Shown: in pieces, positions 43,425-55,329 of the stretch
Position numbering within the stretch: the first letter of the stretch is position 1
Layout of the letters: each line of letters opens with the position of its first letter
Source of the DNA: Akebia trifoliata
Lineage: Eukaryota; Streptophyta; Magnoliopsida; Ranunculales; Lardizabalaceae
Assembly: GCA_017979445.1 (NCBI GenBank)
Contig: CM030717.1
Span: 15,921,288 to 15,985,287, forward strand
Direction: 5' to 3'
DNA: 64,000 bases
Made by a program: the position numbers and the translations under genes
Notes under the pieces: model-generated
Told to the model about the DNA's origin: nothing
Seen by the model: only the letters and a program-made list of their open reading frames with translations
Database searches by the model: none

Positions 43425-44760
43425 CTTAATAAGCAATAAAATATAGGTATTAGTGGATATTCCTCATGGGTGTAAACCTATTGGTTGTAAATGAATCTTT
43501 ACGTAGAAATTAAAGTTTGATGGATCTATAGATTTGTTTAAGGATAGATTGGTAGTGAAAGGCTATAAACGAAATGAATGTATAGATTGTTTTGATACAT
43601 ATTCCCCACTAATCAGAATTACCTTCATAAGATTACTAATAGCTATAGTCACGATCTTTAACCTTGAGATACATCAAATGGAAGTAAATAAATGCCTTCT
43701 TAAATGGTGATCTGGAAAAAGAAATTTATTTGAACCAACCAGAAAGCTTTGTGGTTCGAAGGTTAGAAAATAAAATATGTAGACTCAAGAAGGCTTTGTA
43801 TGGCCTTAAATAATATGCTAAACAGTAGCATGAAAATTTTGATAAAGTAATAACTTCAAATGGTTATAACATTCATGAAGCAGATAAATGCACTTATATC
43901 AAATTCAATAATGACTTAGGAGTTATAATCTATTTGTACATCGATGATATCCTGATTTTTGGGATAACTCTAAATGAGATAAATCGAACCAAAAGGTTTT
44001 TAGAGAAAATTTTGAAATGAAAGACTTTAGGTAATGCTGATGTTATCCTAAAAATAAAAATCATAAGAAATCTAGAGGGAATAACTTTATCCTAATCTCA
44101 GTATGTTGAGAAACTATTAAAAAGTTTAATCAATATAATTGTGATCCAGCTAGAACTCCTTACGATCATAATTCTTACTTAAAGAAGAATGTAGGAGTTC
44201 GTATATCTTAGTTAGAGTATTCAAAAATAGTTGGAAGTCTTATATACATTATGAACTGTACCAAATCAAATATTGGTTATGTAGTGGGTAGACTAAGTAG
44301 ATATATTAGTTGTCCTGGTTAAGAGCATTGGAGGGCACTAATGGATATATGCTCATTTTTGTTGAGGGTTGGTGTCTTGGAAATCTACCAAACAAATTTG
44401 CATAGCCCGATCCACGATGGAATGAAAATTCATAGCTTTAGATAAAGTTGGAGAGAAAGTAAAATGGCTAAGGCTTTTCCTAATGGATATACCTTTGTGG
44501 CTAAAGCCTATTATTGCAGTATCAATTCATTGTGATAGCTAAGCAGCTATAATAAGAGCATAGAATAAACTCTTACAATGGGAAATCTCGACACATACAT
44601 CGTCGACATAACACTATACGATAGTTATAAAGAGATGGGATTATTGTTGTTGACTTTGTGAGGTCAAAAGAAAATTTAGCTTATCCCTTAACAAAAGGAC
44701 TAGCTAACGAGTTAGTTTACAAAACATCGAAAGGGATGGGACTAAGGTCTATTGGAAATT
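43425..44760 (+). pseudogene. Copia A reverse transcriptase and RNase H
   Basis: Continues copia A after copia B: DRLVVKGYKRNECIDCFDTY (43540), the start of reverse transcriptase. Then come LEIHQMEVNK, a YIDD-like remnant near 43940, YSKIVGSLIYIMNCTKSNIG (44220), and an RNase H remnant to about 44760 with GMGLRSIGN at the end. All parts are broken by stops. Confidence 0.8.
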
Positions 44761-45292
44761 AAATCAACAACAAGAACCCAACCTAAGTAATTGGAGATCC
44801 TAAGAGTTAGATTCAATGGGATAAACAAGTGGTGTGATTTGTAGTGGTACTATAGTAGTACACATGTATCCATGAGAGGATGAGTTTTTTTTTTTTTAAT
44901 CATAATACTTTCTATAGTTGGATGTTAGTGGGGTGTTTAGATACATGACACTCCCGATAGAAGCATCTATATAAGTGTAGAAGTGAGGGCTGTTTTTTAT
45001 GAGAATTGTTGGTTACTTCTCTAAAACACTTATGAAAACTTGGGATTACCCATGACCGAAATAAACACAACCAAAGAACTCCATGATGCTTGGAAGAGTT
45101 GTGTGTGTAGGTCATTGTCTCGGTTTATAATATAAAGTTGAATATTTCAAGATATAAGTCAACTGGACAACCAGTAAATTCAATGGATTTACACTAAGCA
45201 AAGATTCAAGTTCAAAAGACAACGTTGCTGACTCAGAACTTTTCTGTAGTACTCTAGACATGTTCCTTCTTTATTTCATTCGTGTGGGGGAT
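44761..45292 (+). other. Copia A 3' untranslated region and polypurine tract
   Basis: No coding signal. The polypurine tract GTGTGGGGGAT lies at 45282-45292, directly before the 3' LTR. Confidence 0.6.
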
Positions 45293-46216
45293 TGATATTA
45301 AATGTGAATGAAATTCCTTTTTTGAAAAATAAAATCCTTCTATTTTTTGTTGTGAAGGTTTGAGTCTTAAACCTCATTTTTTTGTCTTCTAGTTTATTTT
45401 GTCTTATCTTCTATTTTGCTTTTCGGTTTTTTTTTTTTTTACCATTTTGTAACTTTTCTTTGAGATCAAGGTAAAGTGTATTCCTATTTTTTAGTCCCAC
45501 ATAAGATAAAAGTAAGAATGAGAACCTCTAAATAATCTTTATTGTATTCTAGCTTAGTTAGAAACTCTAAAGGTATCCCCAAAATGCCAAATGCGAGCAT
45601 GCACACGCTGTGCCAAGTCGAGTCGATCCAGACCGGGCGTGAGCCTCGTGGATGTGGGTCCAATTAGGCTCATGGTCATCAAAGCCTTCTTTTGATACAA
45701 AATTTCTTTGAGCTCTTTTTCCTCTTTTGCACTTGTTGATCCGTTCAAAGTTAGTGATCTGTTACCTAACCACTTGAGCGTAAGTCCTAGGGACGTGCTC
45801 TATTAATAAAGGTCTTCTAGTTCAACTAAAACACATCACACATAACAAGTTTTGCTTTCTAATCTTGTATAGATATGGAGTGCTTTGAGAGTTCTAAGTC
45901 TCTGTTATTGTGTTAATAGCCAAGATTACCTGTTGAATCCTAGGAGCAAGATCGCAATCAACCTGATAGCACAAGGACCAAGGTGATATTTTCTTTTAGT
46001 ACAACGTGCACATCACGTGCCTCAAGTTTGGTACGATCTATACTGTCATCTTATCTTTCACAGGACACAAATCTAGAATATGCATCTACTACCATCAACA
46101 GAATTGCTGCTCTCGAATTTTTGTTCACTGTTAACTTCATTTTCCAGGTTAGTTCTTTCCATAAAAAAATTTATTACAATTTGTGTGTTTGCCTATTATT
46201 GTTTAATTCAATTTAA
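45293..46216 (+). repeat. 3' LTR of copia element A
   Basis: About 924 bp without the MULE seen in the 5' LTR. It shares AAGGTTTGAGTCTTAAACCT, GAGAACCTCTAAATAA and ACATCTACTACCATCAACA-like blocks with it. The right end is set where similarity to the 5' LTR stops. Confidence 0.7.
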
Positions 46217-46244
46217 TTACTACCAATCACATTGATTATTTTTC

Positions 46245-46555
46245 TAACAAAATCTCTATTTTGCGCACTTGAATATGATGAAATTCCGAGTTTGGAAAAC
46301 ATGCATCCGTCATTTTTATAACCTACGAACTCGTGAGTTCATCACTTTTAATAACACCAAATTCGTAGTTATACCAACAAATTCATGGATTATAAAAGTG
46401 ACGAATTCTCTCGAAATGAATGTTTTGAGAATTTAAATGAACAGTATACCAAATCAGAATTTGGACATAAGTTGCGCACATTTTAGGAAAAACCTTTAAA
46501 GAATTAGGTGTGTAATAAGTAAAAGTTGGGGTGTCAATAGAAGCTGTCTTATAAA
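46245..46555. repeat. Foldback sequence downstream of GDSL gene 2
   Basis: TTTGCGCACTTGAATATGAT on the left pairs loosely with the region ATAAGTTGCGCACATTTT on the right. An inner pair CGTCATTTTTATAA / TTATAAAAGTGACG is better conserved. At 46505-46555 there is an arm of the small MITE seen at 15747-15855. Probably one or two old MITEs. The limits are approximate. Confidence 0.45.
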
Positions 46556-46731
46556 ATCATGTGGACAATATGTCTAATCAAGATCAAGATTGTTACTATA
46601 CTACCAACTCCAAGATTCTTAAATGTTCTAACAACTACTATTACTAAATAATAATAATAATAAAAGGTAGAAATAAAAATAAAACTGTTCTTGAAAAAAC
46701 AATATCAAGGGCCACCCTATTAGTAGTATGG

Positions 46732-49700
46732 TTAGGGGATGAGATTGTCCACAATATTCTTGGCAGTCAATCTGTAGGCCACTTCTCCAGGGTGAACTGC
46801 ATCCCAAAATAAGTATTGAGAGGGGTTCGGACATGTTGGAGTTAAAGCGTTGCAAAGAGGCCCCACTTCCACGAATCCGGTACCACAGCATCCTTTGTTA
46901 GTCTCCACAAAACCTGCCACAGATAGTGCACTTTGATCAATCACATTTCTCTAGAGGTGTAGAAATTGGGCCGAGCATAGATAGGACTGGTCGTCATTGG
47001 GCCTAACAGAATAGGGCCAGGCCTCTTGTCAAGATATACCTAGAATCAAGTCATACAAGTCCAAAGTTTGCGGTACGGGTATTTTGGAAAAAATTACTGA
47101 ACCAAGATATAATTTCATTTTTAGTTTCCGTAAATCTGCATTCACCTAAGGGTATATAGGAAAATTTATCAAATTATCCTTACAACGACAGTACATTAGA
47201 TGGATTTTTTTTTTTTTTTTTTTTTTTGTAGGAAAGAAGGGTAAATTACACTTTGACCGTCTGTATTTTGGCATTATTCCATGTTGACCCCCAACATTTT
47301 GACAATTTCACTTACCTTCACTTTCATAGACGGTCTTAAAGTTCAGATGTTATTTTACTATTTTACCTTTTATATTCAATTATTTTTACAACTAAAAAAA
47401 TGAAAAAAATTAAAATTATAAAAATGTTCCACTCTTACACGTGAATCCATTTTTTTTCAATAGTAATATTATGAAAAGGGTAAAATAATCTTTACAAAAT
47501 GTAAAAAATTAATTTTTAACTGAAACATGATTTTCTAACTCCCCCCCTCTGACATACTACCCTCTACTCTATCCAGGAAAAAAATCATAGTTATACGCAC
47601 ATGCCACGTCAAGAGAGTAGAGAGAGAGTATGTCAAAGGGAGAGTCAGGTTATCATTATTCTTTTTAACTATTTGATTGACGGCAAGCCGATGAAAAGGG
47701 GGTAAGTTTGGTCCGTTAGATAATTATAAGGGAGGTAAGTATAATTGTCAAAACATTAAGGGATCGACATAGACATATGCTAAACCACAGGGGTGAAAAA
47801 AATGGGTATATGTCATGATCTCAGTAATTTTGAAAAAGTATATAATTAAGAGCAATGATACAATGACTCCATCGCGTGGCATACTCAATTATCTCCCCTT
47901 ACGTGACATGTGACATGTTACATAACTGCATATCCCCATAAAAAAATGCAATTGTGTATCCTGAGAAGTACATATCTATGTTTCTTGCACATGTCACACA
48001 AAGGGAGTTGATTGAATCTGCCACATGGAGGAGTCATTTTATCACGATTCTATAATTAATTGTTTTAAGTATTTTTCTATTAAAAGGGGGGTCAAGGACT
48101 ACCATATTTTTCTGGGTGGTTGATCATGTCCATCACTGGATCATAAAGGCTTCCGTAGGTCATTTTGCTCCCAGGAAGCGATGCTTGTAGTTGAACAAGT
48201 AATTTCTCGAGCTTAGAATTATAGATACGAGCGTCCACATTCTCATCGTCCAAACATGTTCGTTCAATGGGATTCTTGAATTTTGCAGTAATCTGGATTG
48301 GTATGCAGCCGATTGGAGCAAGCCCGGGTACAAGAAAGAAACGGCATCCTATATCGTATAGTTCCTATAAATACATTAAAAAGTTCAATAGATATCAAAC
48401 AGTGAATTAGAAAAAATTCTAACATAATCATTTTGTATGTAAGAAAAATTATATCAAAACTAATCTTAATAATTAAAGTTGTATAGAATAATAAACATAT
48501 AAAAATAAAATTGGGATGGGTTTAGACGACTCATGGAAAAATATATGAAATCCAAGTCCCAAGATTTATTGCAGGGAAAAATGGGATTTTTTTATTTATA
48601 TAGTTTTTGTTTTCTAAGATCCAAAGGTAAAGAAGTAGACTACAGAGTATATTACTTCTAAAACATAGTGTTAATTGTAAAAAAATCCAAGTTTTATGGA
48701 TGCCATAGGAGATCTTTATATTAAATAACAAATAAATTTTATTTAAAATATGCAAATAATAGATGATTTTGTAGAGATCTCTAATGGTCTATTTTTATTG
48801 TAAATCAATTTTTCTTTTTCTTTTTTTTCATAAATCAATTTATATTTGAAGGTATGAGATTATGAAAGAAACTAAAAGTTTGTAGATTTGTTCATTATTA
48901 ATTTGATATGAACTAATTTGGTGAATTTATTGAAACTAAGAAAATTACTCTTTTTTTTTCGAGTGTAAGTGTGTAAATTTATTCTTACTAAAAAGTATTT
49001 TGGTGAATTATGAATTTATTAAACGTAAAAAGAGTATTTGACTTTTCTAATTACATAAAATTTTAAATATATTTCAAAACAATCAATTTAAAAATAAAGA
49101 AAGTTCCCTAAATATAGAACTATATATCAAAATTTGATAGTATAAATATTGTTCCCTTCTTCTTCTACTTATTATTATTGGGAAAGTATTCAAAATTTTG
49201 AAAATAGGTTCAATGATGGACCAAGTTTTAAAGGAAGGGTTTTAATTTTTTAAATTAGTTTTAATTGTAAAATAGAATAAAAACTCAAAAGCTTCTTTAA
49301 AAAAATATTTCATATATATTGTACACTGACCATAACATATCTTCATTTTTGCATTAAAGAAATATTTAAAGAGTTTTTTAAGAAAAATCTATATTTTCGA
49401 GGATATTCAGAATTTCGTCGATTCACAAAAAGTAATTAACTCAATCAGTAAACAAATGATCTTCATCAGTAAATACAAAATCCAATCGTTGATACTTATC
49501 TTCAATAAAAAATTGATGGACATGTATTATGGGATGCAAATCTTGATCGTTAGATTTCATGTCTATACGATTGATTGAGAGAAAGAGAGAGAGAGTCACC
49601 TTAACTAGGTGTTGAAAGCTTTGCAGTAGAAAATCTTGATACCCACTAATATTAAATTGTTGAATCCTCGAAGGTGTATCATAATAATTAAAGAGAATAT

Positions 49701-50205
49701 CATTAGTTCCAGCACTTATAAAAACCAATGCACCACTCACTATCTTATCACTCTCTTCTTTCCCCACCACCTTCTCAAGCCTATCTCTATACTCCTTAAA
49801 AAACTTCGGTTGCACCGAAACTGGGATCACTCCAGACGCCATAGTCGTCAGATCATCAAAACCTGATCCAGCTGATGCAAAACTGACACCTGTCAGGAGT
49901 TCACTATCAGGTAAAGTTGGATCCAAGTAAGGAGGAACTAACTCCTTGATCCCAAGCATCGACGCCAAGAAATCTGGGACCAGCAAACCATCCGAAAATC
50001 TCCCCGTGGCAACATGATTGGGGAAATCTCGACCGTACGGATAGTGATCGCACCTCAACAATGTGTTGATGAAGTTGTTGTTGCCCGTATCCACTGTTGA
50101 ATCACCAAAGATAAGAATGGCTGGAAATTTTGAGGCGGCATTGCATGTGATACTGATGATGCTAATGTGCGCCAGGAGGGTGAAGAAGAGGAGGATGGAT
50201 TCCAT
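46732..50205 (-). CDS. GDSL esterase/lipase (EXL-like), gene 2, three exons, 349 aa
   Basis: Paralogue of the gene at 11724-14232, same strand. Exons are 50205-49600 (606 nt), 48364-48103 (262 nt) and 46913-46732 (182 nt), with the same intron phases and the last two exons identical in length. Introns are 1235 and 1189 bp. Secretion signal MESILLFFTLLAHISII, catalytic block FGDSTVDTGNNN, SAGTND, and DAVHPGE near the C-terminus are all intact. The ATG at 50205 was preferred over the one at 50235 because it aligns with the start of gene 1 and the upstream one lies only 12 nt from the TATA box. No stop or frameshift was seen. Probably a secreted hydrolase of unknown substrate. Confidence 0.92.
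47209..47232. repeat. T-run in intron 2 of GDSL gene 2
   Basis: Long T-run at the left border of the inserted element in this intron. Confidence 0.6.
47233..47806. mobile_element. Non-autonomous TIR element in intron 2 of GDSL gene 2
   Basis: The left end GGGTAAATTACACTTTGACC ... TTTTGGCATTAT ... AACATTTTGACAATTTCACTTACC pairs with the right end (reverse complement ACCCATTTTTTTCACCCC ... TTTAGCATATG ... AATGTTTTGACAATTATACTTACC). The GGGTAAATTACAC end is common in plant MULE-like MITEs. No matching target duplication was found. The intron of gene 1 lacks it. Confidence 0.6.
48545..49560. other. Extra 1 kb in intron 1 of GDSL gene 2
   Basis: Both intron ends match the 261-bp intron of gene 1 (CTATAAATACATTAAAA; the GA-run before the donor), but this central part is absent there. 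It is AT-rich with no coding or terminal-repeat signal that I can see. Confidence 0.5.
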
Positions 50206-50246
50206 GGTTGAACTTAGATTGGGAGTAGCGTACATATTTATTTATT

Positions 50247-50254
50247 TATTTATA
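50247..50254 (-). promoter_or_regulatory. TATA box of GDSL gene 2
   Basis: TATAAATA on the - strand, 42 nt upstream of the chosen ATG, in a position matching the box of gene 1 (14307-14314). It implies a very short leader. Confidence 0.5.
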
Positions 50255-51236
50255 GAGAGGACTGAATAAACTTTACATGTATAACTGGCAAATACATTCA
50301 TTATTGATTGTATATGGCAGGGATTTTTGGTCATGTGGCGGCAGCCAATAGTAGAAAGAAATTTTGTGGGGACAATTTAGGGTGAAAAAAATAGTTGTGG
50401 GTGCAACTAAGAGAGGGAAAAATAATTGTGGGGGTAATAATCGCAGATTTCTTTATCAGCCACTAAAATCTGTCATAATAACACATTAATCCATAGAATT
50501 TGAAAACTCTTGTGGGGGCAAGTGCCCCGCCCCCTCCAAATTTGTCCATCATTTATTGTGTTTATTAAGAAATCATAATGTAAATAAATGAGACTTTTAA
50601 GTCATATTTTATATTATATTATAGTTATATTTCGATGAAAAGCATTTATGATTAAGACACACATCCACATCAGAAATGTCTCTCACGATGTTACTACAAC
50701 ATGACTTAATATCAAATGGTATTAACTGGTGGTAAATCAAGATTAGGATGACATCTTGATCGAAAGTGAGAATTTTTTTTTTTTTTAATTAATGGTAATA
50801 TTTTGTTTTTATTCAAATTTTCATATAATAATTTAAGTTTTGAAAAGGATATTCGAGTAAAATTTAAAATTTAAAGTTTATTCATTAACAAAAAGGAGGT
50901 TTACTTTCCGGTCGAAGGAGTAAAACTAATCTTACAATTTAAAGAGGGTTACACCTAATATGTAAATTTCATAGGGTGTATTACTAAATACCAAATTTTT
51001 ATTCGGTCATAATTTTCTTTGGAAAATTTGTCTTAAGGTGAGTAGAAATACCACCTCCAAGTTTCGGTAAATATTTGGGATACCCCTATATTATCAAATT
51101 GATGACTTGCCCACCTTGACCTCGGGTTTCTCTATTAAACATTTAGACTACTCTAAAGTGACCTAATAAATGTCCTTATTTTCAACCATTAATCAAAGAG
51201 TCATGATGAATACATGTGGAAAATCATACAAGGTTG
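50255..51236. other. Upstream region of GDSL gene 2
   Basis: Shares blocks with the upstream region of gene 1 up to about 50840. A segment of about 230 bp (about 50318-50548, with GGGGGCAAGTGCCCCGCCCC near its end) has no counterpart at gene 1 and is probably a small non-autonomous insertion. No gene. Confidence 0.45.
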
Positions 51237-51317
51237 TGTGGCAAGGGCACAAAACCATAGATCTTTTTCTTCGGGATACACAAGGAAAAAGATCTACAAT
51301 TATGTGTCCTTGCCACA
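51237..51317. repeat. 81-bp hairpin, copy 1
   Basis: TGTGGCAAGG ... CCTTGCCACA closes a nearly complete palindrome with inner arms GATCTTTTTC / GAAAAAGATC. The same element lies in the opposite orientation at 54076-54155 (the central GGGATACACAAGG reads CCTTGTGTATCCC there). Confidence 0.75.
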
Positions 51318-53543
51318 TTAAACATGTACAGTCTACATATTATTTAGCTCGTGCATTCATCATCATTTTAATCAAATCAATCCCTAAATTTTTCATCTCA
51401 AACCCCATCATTTAGAACTTCTTGAGACAATAAGTTTTACAACCTTAAGATTTTATCTATTTCAACAATGGAGTAATATATGGCGGTGAGTTACTGTGAT
51501 AGTCCTCTCCAAGATTAATTGTGGTGCATGCAAGCTGGCCCGAACACTCGGTTAGCCAAAAAAAAAAAAAAAAAAAATTAAGGGTTTTCTATATACGTTA
51601 AGACAAAACTGGAAACAAATGATTCAAAATAAGGTTCAATAAACTAAAATTAATTTATTATAGATATCTCTGAGTTCGAAAATGACTTTTTTTGGAGAGA
51701 AAAAAATATAGGGTTTTGGGCTAGAGATTGGAGATAAGTGCATTAGAGAAGACCAAGTCCAAGGCGTAGTCATTAATTTGAAAACATTGGGTATCTCAAA
51801 TATTCGTCTAAACATGGAGGGGTATTCTTAAATTACACTAATTTTTTTATTATTAAATGGTTACATTTTGTGTATTTATGACATACCAAACAGAGACCTA
51901 ACCTGTTGTGGGGTTTGTTTCGTAAGGCTTGGAAAAGTTTGGATTTGTGTGATGTCCTTCTTTTATTACATTAATTAGATACAATACTTCAAGGAAGTTG
52001 GGTTTCAATAGCAATCCTAGTCAATCTTTCATCCATAATTCACTCCTTTCATTCCACGTTAAAATTAAGATTTTAAGGGTATCTAATGGACTAGACCAAG
52101 TTGTCAATGATTACCTTGCCTTTGGACGAGATAAATCATTTAACTCGATTTATAATTATTTATTAAATATTTATATAAAATAAGATATATTAGAAGATCA
52201 TTTTTGTATTAAAAAATAAATATAAGTTATTTTAACAAAAGTACATAGTCCAGATTGATTCAAATGAGTTCTATTGGCTTGTGTGCAAGATGATTCAATT
52301 TGGATGTTCGACTCGATAATGAATGATACCAAGATGACTCAGTGAAGGCATTGCGAATCACAATAGAGGAATCCTAAAGGCAATCGAGTTGAGTGTCATG
52401 ACCTAAATATAGGTCTAGGAACAAATTTGACTTTGAATTTGATTGGGGTTGGTCAGCATTTGAGATTATTGGTACGTAGGTCACGTTACAAGACTCAGAA
52501 GGTGTTGGACATTTATACAAAGTAGTAAGTTAACTCGACATAAATCAAATGTATGAAATCGATTTTTCATGTCATACCACATAGTACAAAATGGTGAGTC
52601 GACTCAAATATTTTAAAATCATTAACTTGATGCAAATGAAGAGGTATTTTGAATCCATTAAATCAGTGAGTTGACACCGTGCATTTCAATGCATTTTTTT
52701 GGAGCACTAAATTGGTGATCCAACACAAATCCATAAAACCTATGAATGCATTGTTATGCCATCAAAACAGAACACCAATGAATCACAAACTTACTAAAAC
52801 AGTGAGTAATTAACTTTATGCAAGTAATGCATCAAATCGATTTTTGTGTGATCCAAAATTTGGTTAACTTTAGTTCAAATCGATATTTGAACTCAAAAAC
52901 ATATACTTTCCTACTAACTTAATAAGGCAAGACTCCTGTGAACTCTAAATGAATTTCCACATTGGCCAACTTCTAGATTTCATGGAAACTCTCATATAAA
53001 TAATAATAATAATTAAAAAAATAATAATTTTTTGGGGTTTTATTCAAGGTTCGAAATATGGATGGAACTCTCCCAAAATTTCAAAATTAAAATTTTGAAG
53101 ATGAAAAATAATCCATTTTTCCTCAAAAAAATAAAATTAAAAATTTTTCGTCCTCTACAAGTCTGTGGAATTGAATCATTATTTATTTAGAGAGTTATAA
53201 TTGTCACCAATTCTTTGATGATTTATATAAGAGTTGATGTGGCATTAGTAAGAGTTGTTGTGGCGATAGTAACTCTTTTTATTTATTTGCTTGTTTGATT
53301 TTTAAAGGGACAAGATAACTTAATGACTTTAAGATTTAAAATCTGGCTAAATTTGTGAGGTTAGTCTGACTAAAACAATTTCTCCCATCCTATTCCCACC
53401 TTGGATGACAGATGACATGGCACTCCATTCGAGACATCAATTTCCAATTGGTCAAAGTTGAGAACAATTGAAACCTAACATATCAAGCTAACTTCTTAAC
53501 CATCGGTGTCTTCATACTTTGACTAATTAAAATGATCAACGAA
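51318..53543. other. Gene-free spacer
   Basis: AT-rich, no gene recognised. Contains an A-run (51559-51577), TAA-type microsatellite near 53000 and scattered GTCGACTC-like motifs near 52590-52700. Confidence 0.4.
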
Positions 53544-53652
53544 TCATGAGAATCACATTACCTGATTCTGGAGTTAGTGCATGCTACCAAGTCCAAGGAT
53601 GATCATGAGAATCACATTATCTGGATTCTGGAGTTGGTGCATGCTACCAAGG
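53544..53652. repeat. Tandem duplication, about 55-bp unit
   Basis: ATCATGAGAATCACATTACC ... GTGCATGCTACCAAG occurs twice, starting near 53544 and 53600, with few differences. Confidence 0.8.
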
Positions 53653-53734
53653 AACTAAAATCACCATGCTTGATTTTTGATGTGATGTCAAAGACTACAA
53701 TGCCTTTCAATCTTGATTGAGAGAGAGAGAGAGA

Positions 53735-54345
53735 GACATGTTGTGACTTGTGAGCGTGGAGTGCGGATCCTATGCACCCCAAGTTGGAGGATTGAAGCCC
53801 TCCTCCCACCCCTCAATACACGTAATGTAAATTTTAATCCAATGAAATTTTTAAAGAGTGCCAATTTTTTAACTCAACATATGACTGGATAAATCAAAAA
53901 CTCACCGACGTGGAACATGCAAAAATTGTAGATTTTTTTTCCCTCGTTAATTGAGTTTTTGTGTTACCCTATCAGTTTGAGTTCCAAATTCATTACACAT
54001 TTTTTTTAGCAAGCGGAAATTGCTCGGAATTATTATCTGACTCTGAAAGTTTTCACTTGATCTGTACTCAGTTGATGTGGCAAGGGCACAAGATCCTTGA
54101 TCTTTTCCTTGTGTATCCCAAAGAAAAATATTTTATGATTTTGTGCCCTTCCCACGTTAGCCGCATATAGGCTAAGTGAAAAAAATTTAGTAACAAAATC
54201 ACGACCATTCTTGGATTATGGCTTACATGGTGTATATTGGGGCATGGGAGGAGTTAAGAGGTGAGTATTGGGGTGTGGGAGGAGGGTTTCAATCCTCCAC
54301 TCTGGGGAGTGCAATTTTGGAGAGCTGCGTCTTGGAGACCCAAGA
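53735..54345. repeat. Inverted repeat pair, arms of about 90 bp
   Basis: 53735-53825 (CAAGTTGGAGGATTGAAGCC ... CTCCTCCCACCCCTCAATAC) is reverse-complementary to 54258-54345 (GTATTGGGGTGTGGGAGGAG ... TTCAATCCTCCACTCTGGGG). The 430-bp interval holds the small hairpin at 54076-54155. A (GA)n run lies at 53717-53734. Possibly a composite foldback element. The short frames at 54218-54510 are accidental. Confidence 0.6.
54076..54155. repeat. 80-bp hairpin, copy 2 (inverted relative to 51237-51317)
   Basis: TGTGGCAAGGGCACA on the left pairs with TGTGCCCTTCCCACG on the right. The centre is CCTTGTGTATCCC. Confidence 0.7.
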
Positions 54346-54941
54346 ACACCCTCCCCCCTTGGCCACCCATCTTATTGGATCACGTTGCACCCTCTTTTTC
54401 TCTCTTTCCTTCCCTCGCACATTTATTTTTTTATTTCCAAAAATACCCTCTCACATTTGGTATTTTTTCCATTGAAATCAGTGTTCATGAGTTTTTTTTT
54501 TTTTAAATAATTTCCATAATAAAATAATGAAAAACACTTAAATTACTAACGTAATATGGTCCTTGAGCTCGAAAGGATTACCAGATTCACAATCCAACAC
54601 CACAACCCTTAGATATAATGGAAAAAATCCTATTAAAGATATAGTAATTTTTTGGGCAGGCGTGATCCAATCTTTTGAAAATGGATGGCAATCAAACGTC
54701 CACCCAACTCCATAATTTAAAATTAAAATTCAACGGTATAGAATTTTTTCCTCTTCAACCCTGTAGCATCGGATCATTAGTAGGATTTGAAATCTTAATA
54801 AGTTGATAAGATTAATTGTACTCTAATAAGAATATACAAAACAAATCTATGCAAATTATTAATATATATATTGAAAAAAACAGTTTTTAATGTTGATTTT
54901 TAATTTTTTATTTGGAAGTTCGTTGAGTGTATATTTTAAAT
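54346..54941. other. Gene-free spacer
   Basis: AT-rich after a short CT-rich stretch. Nothing recognisable. Confidence 0.4.
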
Positions 54942-55320
54942 GGGTCCCGTTCGGCACCCTAAGTTTTACCACACACTTTAACAAATGCGTTTTGTCCTAC
55001 ATGGGTTAGAAGTTTCGGAATGGGCTGATTTTTGGTGAGGATGATATCTATGGTGAGGAGATCATCCTCACCAAAAATCAACTCATTCCAAAACTTCTAA
55101 CCTCATCAAAAATGATTTACAAAAAATGGACGGTCCACGATTTTTCAACTTGTAAACATGGGGCTAAACATTTCGGAATGGGATGATATTTGGGGAGGAT
55201 GATCTTCTAATCATAGAGACCATCCTCACCAAAAATCAGCCCATTCCAAAACTTCTAACCCATGTAGGACAAAAAACGTTTGTTAAAGTGTGGTAAAACT
55301 TAGGGTGCTGAACATTTCCC
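54942..55320. mobile_element. MULE-like MITE, 379 bp
   Basis: A perfect 9-bp target duplication ATTTTAAAT (54933-54941 and 55321-55329) flanks ends GGGTCCCGTTCGGCACCCTA and, reverse complemented, GGGAAATGTTCAGCACCCTA. The inverted arms extend for about 130-150 bp through AAGTTTTACCACAC, CCTACATGGGTTAGAAGTTT and GATTTTTGGTGAGGATGAT. No coding capacity. Confidence 0.85.
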
Positions 55321-55329
55321 ATTTTAAAT

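Larger units (their letters stand above)
16059..46216 (+). mobile_element. Copia element A, old, carrying three nested insertions
   Basis: The LTRs begin at 16059 (TGTTATTAAATGTGAATG) and 45293 (TGATATTAAATGTGAATG). They share long blocks such as AAGGTTTGAGTCTTAAACCT, GAGGTAAAGTGTATT and TTTACAATTTGTGTGTTTGCC-like ends. The coding parts at 18040-19769, 37496-38160 and 43425-44760 join in the order gag-PR-INT-RT-RNase H. Inserted into it are the MULE at 16178-17025, the Tat element at 19770-37495 and copia B at 38161-43419. The right limit is approximate and no target duplication was found. Many stops show it is old. Confidence 0.8.

Noticed and set aside
50235..50235. Upstream ATG (adds ten residues) as start of GDSL gene 2
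   Set aside because: It lies 12 nt from the TATA box, hence probably outside the transcript, and the paralogue starts at the equivalent of 50205.
50318..50548. Precise transposon call for the segment missing upstream of gene 1
   Set aside because: The difference between paralogues is clear, but I found neither convincing terminal inverted repeats nor a target duplication.
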